A stretch of 64,000 bases of DNA from Trametes villosa (lineage: Eukaryota > Basidiomycota > Agaricomycetes > Polyporales > Polyporaceae): NCBI GenBank assembly GCA_002964805.2, contig PUDQ02000001.1, positions 8,642,001-8,706,000 on the forward strand, read 5' to 3'. Of the stretch, positions 55,505 to 64,000 are shown one piece after another. The notes below the pieces were generated by a model. The model saw nothing but the letters and a program-made list of their open reading frames with translations, ran no database searches and was not told the origin of the DNA. The position numbers and the translations under genes were made by a program. Each line of letters opens with the position of its first letter. Positions within the stretch are counted from its first letter, which is position 1.

Positions 55505-57136
55505 TCACGGGCGCCACACTCCCCCATCGAATCTTCCCCGCGTGGGCTGGTGATGGGCGATTTCGCGTACGGACCCAGGTCGCTTCGCCCCTCGGGGGGC
55601 TCTCACCGGTACAAGGCGCTGAGGTTGCAGGGGCTCTATTATCCCCCACTCGCATAAGAAATTGGCCCGTACGGTTATAGGCTGATACAGGTGCTCACCT
55701 AGAGCCTGGTCTTCGATGACAACACCAGTGTCTGTACGTCGAGGCTGATACAACCTCTCACATGAGGCGCTCCATGACTCGGAGTTGTCGACGGTATTGA
55801 GCTGCTCGATTTGCGCTTGCTTCATTGCCCTGGAGATGCGGCGGTCGCGGCGGAAGAGTAGGATAGTGATTACGACGGTGATGAAGGCGGCTGCGCTGAG
55901 GCCTGTAGACGCGCGAATGAATGCGGGCCTACGCCAAGCACTTGAGGAGATTGGCGTAGTAGGAGTGGCTTGTCCGGTGGCTATGGGAGTTGGCTGAGCA
56001 GTTGCCACGGTGAGCGCAGCAGTCGCGCTATTGCGGATAGTGAATGAGAGGGAGGGCTCCAGCGCAGAAGCCGTAAAGCTGTCACTTCTACTACCCGAGG
56101 CCGTCGAGAATGTTGGTGAAGAGAATGTCGGAGGCGTAGCTAGTTGAGTCTCTGAAGAAGCGGCCGACGGTGCCGGATTGGTGAGGGGAGCGGAAGAAGC
56201 CGCAGGTACTCCCGTCTTCGTCGTCTGCCGTGTCGGATGTGAGGATGGATCTTGTGACGTCCCTGGGGTACCTTCTGATGTCGCCGTGGTCCCTACGGGC
56301 GTCCCTGGGCTAGCCAGCAGTGTCGTGGTACCTTCTGCCGAAGAGTACACAGTGAGTGAGCGTTCTTGTCATGCCATCTCCAGAATCTCACCCTGCAACG
56401 CCGCCACTTGTTGTAAATGTTTCACGTTGACCCCGTCGTCCTGAGCCTTGCGTGTAAAGTTGGTCTGACACTGAGAGCGATGAGGGATGCTCACAAGCAA
56501 AGGTAGGTATGCCCAGGAAGGAATTGAGGTGTCTGGAGGAAGGGTGTGAGGATAGCTACGATACGAACCATCATCAGGTTGCGGGCTACTATGTGGAGCC
56601 GGCAGAAGACACACTTGTTGATGATTGGGTTGCTGCAGCTGTAATCATCAGAGTATAAGGACCATCTGTCAAGGCGGTCTCAGCAATGACGCTTCATAAC
56701 GATCCCGCGCTGAGACGACTTACGGGATTAGCCAGACTGAGTTTCCGCTGCAAAGACTGCACAAATATGTCAGGGTATAGAACACCGTATCGCAGACGCA
56801 AGAGCTGTTTTGAAGTTCTTCTGTGCTCGGTGGGTCCTTGGGGTCGATCGGTTCTACATTGCGACTAGTGATTCAGAGCTGAGTAGGAGGGGGGAAATAT
56901 GAGGGCAGGGCGAACGGTAGCATGCACCCAGCAGATCTAGGGCAATCTGACACGGGTCCTGTCCTTCCTCGTTATATAGCTATGCTATTGTCAGAGAGGA
57001 ATCTGGGAATATTTGCGTCACGACTCACTGCAAGATGCGGAAGTGAGGAGGAGCAGCTTGTAGGCCACGTCGTGGCCTGGCCAGCGATCAAGCGTGCAGA
57101 GAGGAGAAGAGAGAACGTGGCCAAAACGTGCACCAT
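55505..57136 (-). CDS. Single-pass membrane protein of the CxCx(10)CxxC / IPSWAY family, copy 4 (type II ectodomain, type b tail)
   Basis: Function unknown. Start at 57136 (MVHVLATFSLLLSARLIAG), a good signal peptide. Exons: SCSSSLPHLA; LYNEEGQDPCQIALDLLGAC; QPIDPKDPPSTEELQNSSCV into CDTVFYTLTYLCSLCSGNS; PCSNPIINN; YPHTLPPDTSIPSWAYLPLL; TNFTRKAQDDGVNVKHLQQV; then the stalk EGTTTLLASPGTPVGTTATS onward. The helix is STGLSAAAFITVVITILLF, with RRDRRISRAMKQ after it. The last intron (about 55637-55699) joins EDQAL to EPLQPQRLVPVRAPRGAKRP and the end RGRFDGGVWRP, stop 55505. All introns keep the frame, so the gene looks intact. Helix and tail are closest to copy 1. Confidence 0.82.
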
Positions 57137-59254
57137 CCTCAACGATAGAGAGCTACTAGAACGTGTGTATACGATGCACGAAGGGGGGCGCGTCGGGCGA
57201 GAAGTCTAGGGTGCAACACCCACCTTATACTACGTCCTGCGCACGCTCAACGTCGAAGAATTCCTCCTTCGGTTGCGCGAACATCTGTTCCGTGGCCAAC
57301 GTACGGGCCTGTAGATTGGGTTCCGCACCTCAAGTTGAACGGGGCGTCAGAATCTGATGATGTTCGTAGCGATGAGAAAACGACCGACAACAGTAGAGAC
57401 GCTCTGCCCTGCTTCCGCCTTTACCGCGCACTATCTCCCACATTGGAACACGCGCATGAAAACTCCATGCACGATTGAGTCTGAGTGGCGTTGATGAGCA
57501 TCAACAACACTGAATCCAAAGTGACAGGATTGCACAGGCCTCCGAAGGAAAGAAGCAGAACACGGGCTCATGGCGGCGTTGTGTCTGGAATGTCATCCTT
57601 CCATAGGACGACGACGGTCGCAAGTGCAGGGTCGCAGCGTGTATCGCGAAAAGCTGTCTTGAACTGGAAGACGCCTTACTAGTAGCACTGAAGAAGTCAT
57701 CGCATCCAGTTGATGGCCTGTTGAACAACGTCGAGAGATGTCGGAGGGACTCACCTAGCTCGGAGCTGCTATCTCAGCCGCCACTGCAAGTCCTCCAGGC
57801 CTAAGGCCTACAGGGCGGATGGCAATGCGCTGTCACAGTTCGGAAGAAACCCGATAGCGCAACCATCGTGATCGGCTCGTAGACCAGCCTCACGTTCGGG
57901 GGTGGAAGACAATCGCTCCTCCTGAAAGGAGGTCGCTGGATCATCGTGTGAGAGGAGGTGCAGAGGCCCCCGTGTGAGCTGCGGAGTTTGAATCCTTCTC
58001 TGCCCCATCGCGTCTCTTCGCGTCTTCGCTCAATTTTTGCACAGAAACTCCTGTAAGAATTAGGAGTGATTTAGACAAGCCTCATACACTCTTCGTTCAG
58101 CTCTCAGCCCAGGCTGAGGTCGTGAGGAGGTACGGGGCTAGCAGCGTCAGCGAGGTCGTAGCCACAGATCGAGCGCCCAACCTGTTCGCGATCCTTCCCT
58201 GCGAGTTGAAACTCCGGCGTTCCCACGAGTGACCTCCGCATCCCCTCTCACACATCGTTATAGCCTAGCTCGACCGTCGCATGGGAGTAAGTAGGTACCC
58301 GCCTACATCTCCCATGCATGCGAACAGGATCATTTGTCTCACGATTGCTATGTTATACTCGCACCCCACCCCACCAGGTATGGCCTTACAAGCTTATATG
58401 GTTGAAGTTCATATGTTTGCTATCGCCTATGCTGCCCAAGCCTCCACGAGTGATCTTCTCTTCCGAGTCGAGCCCGGCGAGGGCCTGCGCTGCGTTATCT
58501 CCGCCTGAGGTTTCGCCGGTGCCTCCGGGAAGGAGGATTGTCTTCCTGCTACAAACGTGAGCCTGGTGCCATCGTAGGTTGGCCAGCCTGAGATTTAGGC
58601 CGTCACCCTGATGACTCTGGGCTCGGAGTTAGCTAGCCGCTAGTACGTCTGCCCGCTTTCTTGGCGATAAGGCTCGCTCAGCATCTGACATTGCAGTGTT
58701 AGAGATACTCGTCTCCTCCTGCTCGGCAGGCTAGGAGGTACCAGCAATTCCGAATGCGCATTCACATGCACCCATCGGCCCCGCGTGATCTGGTTCAAGC
58801 GGGTACTCCAGTGACCACGGGAAACTGTTTCCCATCTTTCGGTCTGCGTTGGGCGATGGTCGTTGTACTAAGCGTACCCGCACAAGAGCACCGCATGGAC
58901 CCAATATTCGGAATGGTTGGGAAGACTACCACTGCCGAACAAGTCACGTGTCCGCGTGTCCTTCACTGTACGAGGTTTGTGAGTGCAGCTTTCCCCCAAG
59001 GCGCTGTTAGCGGATACACGGACACATCCCTCAGTCAACACGATTACGCATAAGGACGACTAGGTCGGCGACTGCTTCCGGTCACGATCCTCGCCATTGC
59101 GCCCCGACGTATTCGGAGCTCGCCTCCGCGTCAATGGGGACGCTGGAGCTAGCGTATAAGACTCCTTCGCAAACCTTCGCAAACGTTTTAACCGTTCACC
59201 TCGCATCTACTATTCTCAGCCTCCCAACTTCTCACAGCAACCCCTCAGCCAACC
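57137..59254. other. Gene-poor spacer
   Basis: About 2.1 kb with lower GC than the conserved genes. The left 0.15 kb is the copy 4 promoter (TATAAGG-like at about 57224). At 59163-59187 a CCTTCGCAAA unit occurs twice, 70-90 bp upstream of the reductase start. No gene, RNA or transposon recognised. Confidence 0.45.
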
Positions 59255-60904
59255 ATGGTCACCACATCCAAGCTCGGCGGTACCGCTAAGGACGTCGTTG
59301 TCGCGAAAGTCATTGTGAGTACCATCTAGTTTAGTACACATCGAGTCCCGGCTGACAGCGTCTAGCATGGCCTTATGAGCATGTCGTAAGTGACGTGCTC
59401 TCTCCGAGATGGACCAGATGTTGACAGGCTGGTGTGGGCAGTTGGGTTCCGAAGCCTGCTCCGGACGAGCAGGCTTTCGAAGCCATCAAGGCCGGCGTCG
59501 ATACCCTCCCTCCCGGCGTAAAGATGGTTCTAAACAGCGGTGAGCGATTAATCTTCACCGTCCGAAACCGCAAGGGCCTCCCAGCTCACTCGACCGGTAG
59601 CCCAATTCTATGGCAATGGCTGGACGACCCACAACCTCGAGATGCTTTCACGCTTTTTCGAGAAGTATCCCGAGTACGCGGACCGTACTTTCCTTATGGT
59701 CAAGGTGAACACAAGACGTTACTGTTTCATCGCACCGGCTAATTGGCACAATGTAGGGCGGATACAACCCTGACAAGAAGGGACTGGATAACTCGTGCGT
59801 CTGCTGCCTAGCTCATCAGTTCGGAGGCGGTGCTCATAAATAGCTACAGCGCCTCAAACCTTCGGCGTAGCGTGGATACCTGCATCGCCGCCCTCCGCGG
59901 CAAGAAGCGTATCGACTGTTTCCAGCCCGCACGTGTTGACAAGGAGGTCAGCATCGAGGACGCGGTCAAGACCCTCGTGGAGTTGAAGAATGAGGGTAAA
60001 TTCGACCATATCGGTCTCTCTGAGTGTGCCGCCTCCACCGTCAGACGTGCTCATGCGGTTAGCCCGCTCGCGATTATCTCATAAATATGCGCAGCTGAAT
60101 TTCCCTCAGGTCCATCCGATTGCCGTTGTGGAGATTGAGGTCAGCCCGACCTCGTACGAGGAGGAGACGAAGAAAGGTACGGCATGCGACTAGCCAGATT
60201 CGACTGCGAACTGTTCAGCTGACATGCTAGTGTGTAGTACTCGCAACCTGCGCCGAGCTCGATATCGCAGTGGCGGGCTACTCGTAAGTCTGCCGTTGCC
60301 TATTCGTACCGACATGTCATCTCAAGCGCGTTCACAGCCCGCTCGGCCACGGCCTCCTCACGGGGAACTTCACGAAGCCCGAGGATATTGACCGTGAGCA
60401 TGCCTAATCCGAACGTCTTCGCAACTGTCGTGCTAAACGCGCACTCCCTCCCCTACTAGCGAACGACGTCCGGGCGCACTTGAGCCGCTTCCAGGAGGAG
60501 GTCAGCACACTTTCATACCCAGTTCGAGTCGCTCTTTATATGTCTCGTACCTTCCTACAGAACTTGCGACACAACCTCGTGATCGCCGAGGCCATCAAGG
60601 CTCTCGCCGCCAAGAAAGGCTGCACTCCCGCCCAGCTCTGCATCGGCTGGGTGGGCTCGCTTGGCGAGAAGGTTCTCCCGCTTCCCGGCTCTGCGTGCGT
60701 ACTACCCGCCATCCATCCTTGAAGTGCGAGGCTGGGAACTGACCGCTCCTCAGGCGCAAGGAGCGCAACCTCGAGAACCTCGCCGGCGGCGATGTAATCC
60801 TTACGGAGGAAGAGAAGGCAGAGATCGCTCACATTCTGGAGACTCACCCCGTGAAGGGCGGCCGCTACGGCGACGATGAGTCCGGCGCTCTCCTGTGGGG
60901 ATGA
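59255..60904 (+). CDS. Aldo/keto reductase, pyridoxal reductase-like
   Basis: NADPH-dependent reductase resembling fission-yeast pyridoxal reductase Plr1 (AKR8). Start at 59255 (MVTTSKLGGTAKDVVVAKVI), an intron, HGLMSM, an intron, WVPKPAPDEQAFEAIKAGVD, TLPPGVKMVLNS, an intron, QFYGNGWTTHNLEMLSRFFE with the catalytic Tyr, KYPEYADRTFLMVK, an intron, SASNLRRSVDTCIAALRGKK, IDCFQPARVDKEVSIEDAVK, FDHIGLSECAASTVRRAHAV, an intron, HPIAVVEIEVSPTSYEEETK, an intron, TCAELDIAVAGYSPLGHGLL, TGNFTKPEDID, an intron, NLRHNLVIAEAIKALAAKKG, CTPAQLCIGWVGSLGEKVLP and the end GRYGDDESGALLWG (stop 60904). About 330 residues and at least ten introns. Typical cytosolic enzyme of vitamin B6 salvage. Other aldehyde substrates are possible. 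Confidence 0.9.
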
Positions 60905-61309
60905 GGTGCATGACATATCGACTCCAGTATCTCCGGTGAAACGTATGTATTCAAATTGCGGTCCTTCCACATTATCGCGTAACTTCACCTTGCATTGAAA
61001 CGCTGCTGTCCGTGAACTCGGGGAGCCGGCCAAACTCTGGCGATAGGCTACTGTGCGATAAATCAGACAAGTACACGCACGACATCTTTGGCGAAATCGC
61101 CTCCTGTTGTCGTAATCGCGTACTAGGCTTTGCAACAAGCATAGCACACTCAGTAGCTCAGTAGCCATCTTCACAACGCAAATAACTGCCGAGCGAAGAG
61201 AGGGCAAGATCAATAGGGCATAATGCATTGTGCGCAGATGCAACGCTCTTGGCGTACAGTGTAGGGTATATACGTGCGTGTTGTAGTGATAGCGAAGGAG
61301 CTAGGGTAC
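60905..61309. other. Convergent region between reductase and family copy 5
   Basis: About 0.4 kb of 3' flank on both sides. Nothing recognised. Confidence 0.5.
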
Positions 61310-62955
61310 TCATAGATCTGGATACTCTCCGTACGTCACTGATTTCTTCTCCACAGACGTTGCGTGCAATGTCTCCATGTCGTCGTCATCGTCGAGATCC
61401 TACAGAACAGAGTGAGCGAACAACCTCATCGAAGGGTCGGAAAAACTACATACCTCGCCCTTGATCGTAGAGTTCACAGAAGGCGCGCAGTCCGCGTCTT
61501 TCAGCGACCGGTCGGGACGCCGCCACCAATCAAGCGGCCCACTTGCCAACATCGCCTGTTCCTCGAGGCGCCGCCGCCGACGGGCGAGCCAGAGGAGTAC
61601 GCACCCGACAAGGATGACCACCGCGATGCCTCCAAAGACCCCCGCAAGGATCTCGCCCAGATGACTCCGCGATGCTGAAGTAGGGGCTCCTGTAGCAGCG
61701 GCTGGGTGCCCGGTTGGGAACTCAGACTGGGAAGCTTTCGTTTCGTCCCCGCTCTGAGCTGGAGGCCCGCCTATCGCGCTCGACGAGACGCTTCCCTGGC
61801 CTAAGGCTCCGCTCGGTGGGCCGGGTAATTGACCCTCGGATTGCGGTGATGTATTCACCGGCGAGGGAGCAGGAGCCGTAGGTGATGAGACCGAAGCGAT
61901 CGGTGCGGGGGATCCATCGTTATTGCTGCTGGTAGTGTTGGAGCTCACTGGAGAGGAAGCCGGCACCGAAGCTGAACCAGGAGCAGTCGAAATTGGTGTT
62001 CCGGCCGCGCTTGTTGTCGCGGTGGCTTTAGTGGTCGCCGAAGATACTGGGGATGTTGCCAGAGATTGTTCAGCACCCGGTGTCGTTACGTCGGGCTCCC
62101 CTGACCGACTGCTTGTCAGAGTGCCGATATCAAAATAGCATGCTAACAACATACTCACGCAGGCTCGCAATCTGCCTAGCTCGCTGCATATCAACTATCC
62201 CGTCACCCTATTGCTTACTCATGAGCGTGTTTTACCATGAGAATATGGGATGGAATGCTCGCCGTTAGTGGTAGATACGCCCAAGCAGGGATCGCAGTGT
62301 CGGATGGAATTTGTTCGAGATATCTTGAATGAGTGGAGTCAGGATGGTAGACAATAACACTGTGAAATAAGGACACACGCTTGGATTGCGGGGTTCGTGC
62401 ACTGGAGCCCCCCATGACCAGAATACGTCTTCCATCTGCGGGACCATTATAATTGCATTGACTTTGACCTTGAGACTTGGGCTGCTTACGAGAAGGACTG
62501 CTCATCTTGGCCCCGCTGCGCCCCACATAGATAGCACACATCAATGAGCGAGTAATAAACTGTGCTGCAAAGGCACTGATTGTTGTTGAGCTGACTGAGA
62601 GATGTTGGCAGGGGATTCTGAGGGCTAATAGGCCCTACACAGCGTGTCAGCGGTGCATATCTAACGGTAGAGATATACTGAGATTAATGACTTACCATAG
62701 CATGCGGACCCGTCAATGAAGAGTTTGTGTGCGATCACACAAGGATCCTGTCCTCGTGCATTGAATAGCTGAGGGTACTCGTGAGCCAAGTTGGCGTACA
62801 GCACAGGCACTACTGACCACTTCATATTCGGAGTTCTGCGACGGAGTGCAGGACGAAGGGAGCGATTTGGACAAGCCCGGGTCTGAACCCTTGGAGTTGT
62901 CGGGCGGGTTTGGGGATGCAAAGATCAGGGACAATAGCCCGAAGACCCAGGCCAT
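61310..62955 (-). CDS. Single-pass membrane protein of the CxCx(10)CxxC / IPAWAY family, copy 5 (type I ectodomain, type a tail)
   Basis: Function unknown. Start at 62955 (MAWVFGLLSLIFASPNPPDN), a short hydrophobic signal. Exons: SSCTPSQNSEYEV; LFNARGQDPCVIAHKLFIDG; the core NNNQCLCSTVYYSLIDVCYL then CGAQRG; WKTYSGHGGLQCTNPAIQ; YLEQIPSDTAIPAWAYLPLT; RARQIASLR; stalk EPDVTTPGAEQSLATSPVSS onward. The helix is LAGVFGGIAVVILVGCVLL, with WLARRRRRLEEQ after it. The last intron joins IKGE to DLDDDDDMETLHATSVEKK and SVTYGEYPDL, stop 61310. All introns keep the frame, so the gene looks intact. Copies 2 and 5 are the closest pair over their whole length, although they lie 40 kb apart and in opposite orientation. 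Confidence 0.85.
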
Positions 62956-63016
62956 TCTTGATCGCTGAACGGATGATAAACCAGCAAGAGATGAGAAAAC
63001 CGACGAAAAGAGAGCG

Positions 63017-63063
63017 AGGGAGGGCGCAAAACCCACGACCCACCCACCCGTTATATCACCCGC
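63017..63063 (-). promoter_or_regulatory. Conserved promoter block of the membrane family (copy 5)
   Basis: On the minus strand: GCGGGTGATATAACGGGTGG, a GGTGGGTCGTGGG run and TTTTGCGCCCTCCC, ending 62 bp before the start at 62955. Same order and spacing as at 17779-17823 and 20481-20530. Confidence 0.7.
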
Positions 63064-64000
63064 GCCCACCCGAGCGTCCAAGCGTCCATGAAGTACGCCT
63101 GCGATCGAGCGAAGCAGATGAACGGCGCGAAGCGCGACCAGGGTGGGACTGCACGAGCCATCTGTCCGATGGTTGATGAACGAGTTTGCAGGACGTGTTC
63201 CGCATCTCGGAAGGTGCGGCAGGCGATGTTGGTGGGAAGGGGCAACGAGGGACTAAGCCGGCAATGGCGTTGTCCTCCAGCTTGGGTTTGGGTTTGCGCG
63301 GCTCGCCGGGGTGGATGACGGGACGGATGCGGTGTCGCTGTCATACGTCAATGTGTTCGTACCTGCGAGAGGGGTCGTGATTATCAGCATGAACAATGCT
63401 GGTGCATCCATCGCAGAAACGGCGCGGAAGTTATAAGGTGGGCAAGAATCAGGGCTCTAGTAATGGCTTACGGAGCATTATAAGCCCGCTGTAATCTTCT
63501 TTCTAGTCGTGAGCGCCACGATCATTACGCTGTATCACAAGGAGCTGATGAGGGGTTCTAAGACGCCAGTAAATATCCCAAGTGAACACAATCATTGCGC
63601 TCGTCTTACCATCGCTTTCCAACCTGCGCGCTCGATTATGTTGGCCTTCAAGTCGCGGCGGCATCAACTATACAGTCTTACGGCGGAGTTTGAACTCCCA
63701 GCCCCAGGTGGCGCCCCTCGCTACCGCCCTTTTTCCCTTGTTCCTTCGCGACGCACCGAGTCCCCCAGCCCTCGCGCTCCTCCAAGTGCTCACCCAGCCC
63801 CTACTTTCGTCGTGCATTGTACAAGAACAATCATGTATCATTGACAACTTTCTCTTCCTCTCCTTACAGATGGCCGTTGAGCCCGCTTCCCTCTGGGTAC
63901 CGTCGTCTCCCAGGGCTTGGACTGCTAGTGGCTTCGCACGGTTCTTCACCCGGCTCTACTGTGGCTGGCACCGTCCGAGGCTTTGTTCTGGGGTCGGTCT
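63064..64000. other. Right-edge flank
   Basis: About 0.9 kb. The first 150 bp belong to the duplicated promoter region of copy 5 (an AGATGCGGAACACGTCCTGC match to the region before copy 2). From 63870 a plus-strand frame is open to the window edge (MAVEPASLWVPSSPRAWTAS, preceded by a CT-rich tract ending CAG). It is too short to be called a gene. Confidence 0.4.

Noticed and set aside
57820..58020. GGAGGTCGCTGGATCATCG and GTTTGAATCC, rRNA- and tRNA-like strings
   Set aside because: No flanking rRNA sequence and the T-arm stem does not pair; chance matches.

Overview
The window is nuclear DNA from a filamentous basidiomycete, most likely an Agaricomycete of the Polyporales type (inference). 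The signs are a GC-rich coding background, many short introns of about 45-65 bp, gene models split into many small exons, and fungal proteins such as a Zn2Cys6 regulator, an FlbA/Sst2-type RGS protein and a Uxs1-type UDP-glucuronate decarboxylase. No rRNA, convincing tRNA, CRISPR array, prokaryotic operon or virus was seen.

Layout. 1-16.6 kb is conserved housekeeping and regulatory territory: STI1/HOP co-chaperone (cut by the left edge, with a perfect heat-shock element in its promoter), a Zn2Cys6 transcription factor, hexokinase, mitochondrial ATP synthase subunit d, calcineurin B, and the mitochondrial tRNA-modification GTPase MSS1. 16.6-23.8 kb is an accessory island: two tandem copies of a single-pass membrane protein family, bracketed by inverted copies of a dispersed repeat. 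23.8-51.5 kb returns to conserved genes: a secreted zinc deaminase, a D-arabinose dehydrogenase-like reductase, an NDUFA4/B12D subunit, nucleoporin Nup120/Nup160, a small unknown protein, a cytochrome b5-like (MAPR) membrane protein, a DEP-RGS regulator, an unknown coiled-coil-like protein, an alpha/beta-hydrolase-fold protein, UDP-xylose synthase and bystin/Enp1. 51.5-63.1 kb is a second accessory island: a third repeat copy, three more members of the membrane protein family, and a pyridoxal-reductase-like enzyme.

The most interesting system is the five-member family (17.9-19.5, 20.6-22.3, 53.1-54.7, 55.5-57.1 and 61.3-63.0 kb). Each member has a Cys-rich ectodomain with a CxCx(10)CxxC core and an IP[AS]WAY motif, a Ser/Thr/Pro-rich stalk, one transmembrane helix with a basic stop-transfer stretch, and a cytoplasmic tail. 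Two tail types are combined with two ectodomain types, so at least one member (17.9 kb) looks like a recombinant. Three members also share a promoter block. In all three cases the same end of the dispersed repeat faces the family genes. I know of no function for this family; the module arrangement looks like a diversifying cell-surface or receptor-like family, which is inference.

Intron positions were set by hand from GT(GC)-AG signals and protein continuity. Outer gene ends are the start and stop codons named; exon boundaries are good but not proven. Coordinates of repeats and promoter blocks are accurate to a few bases.
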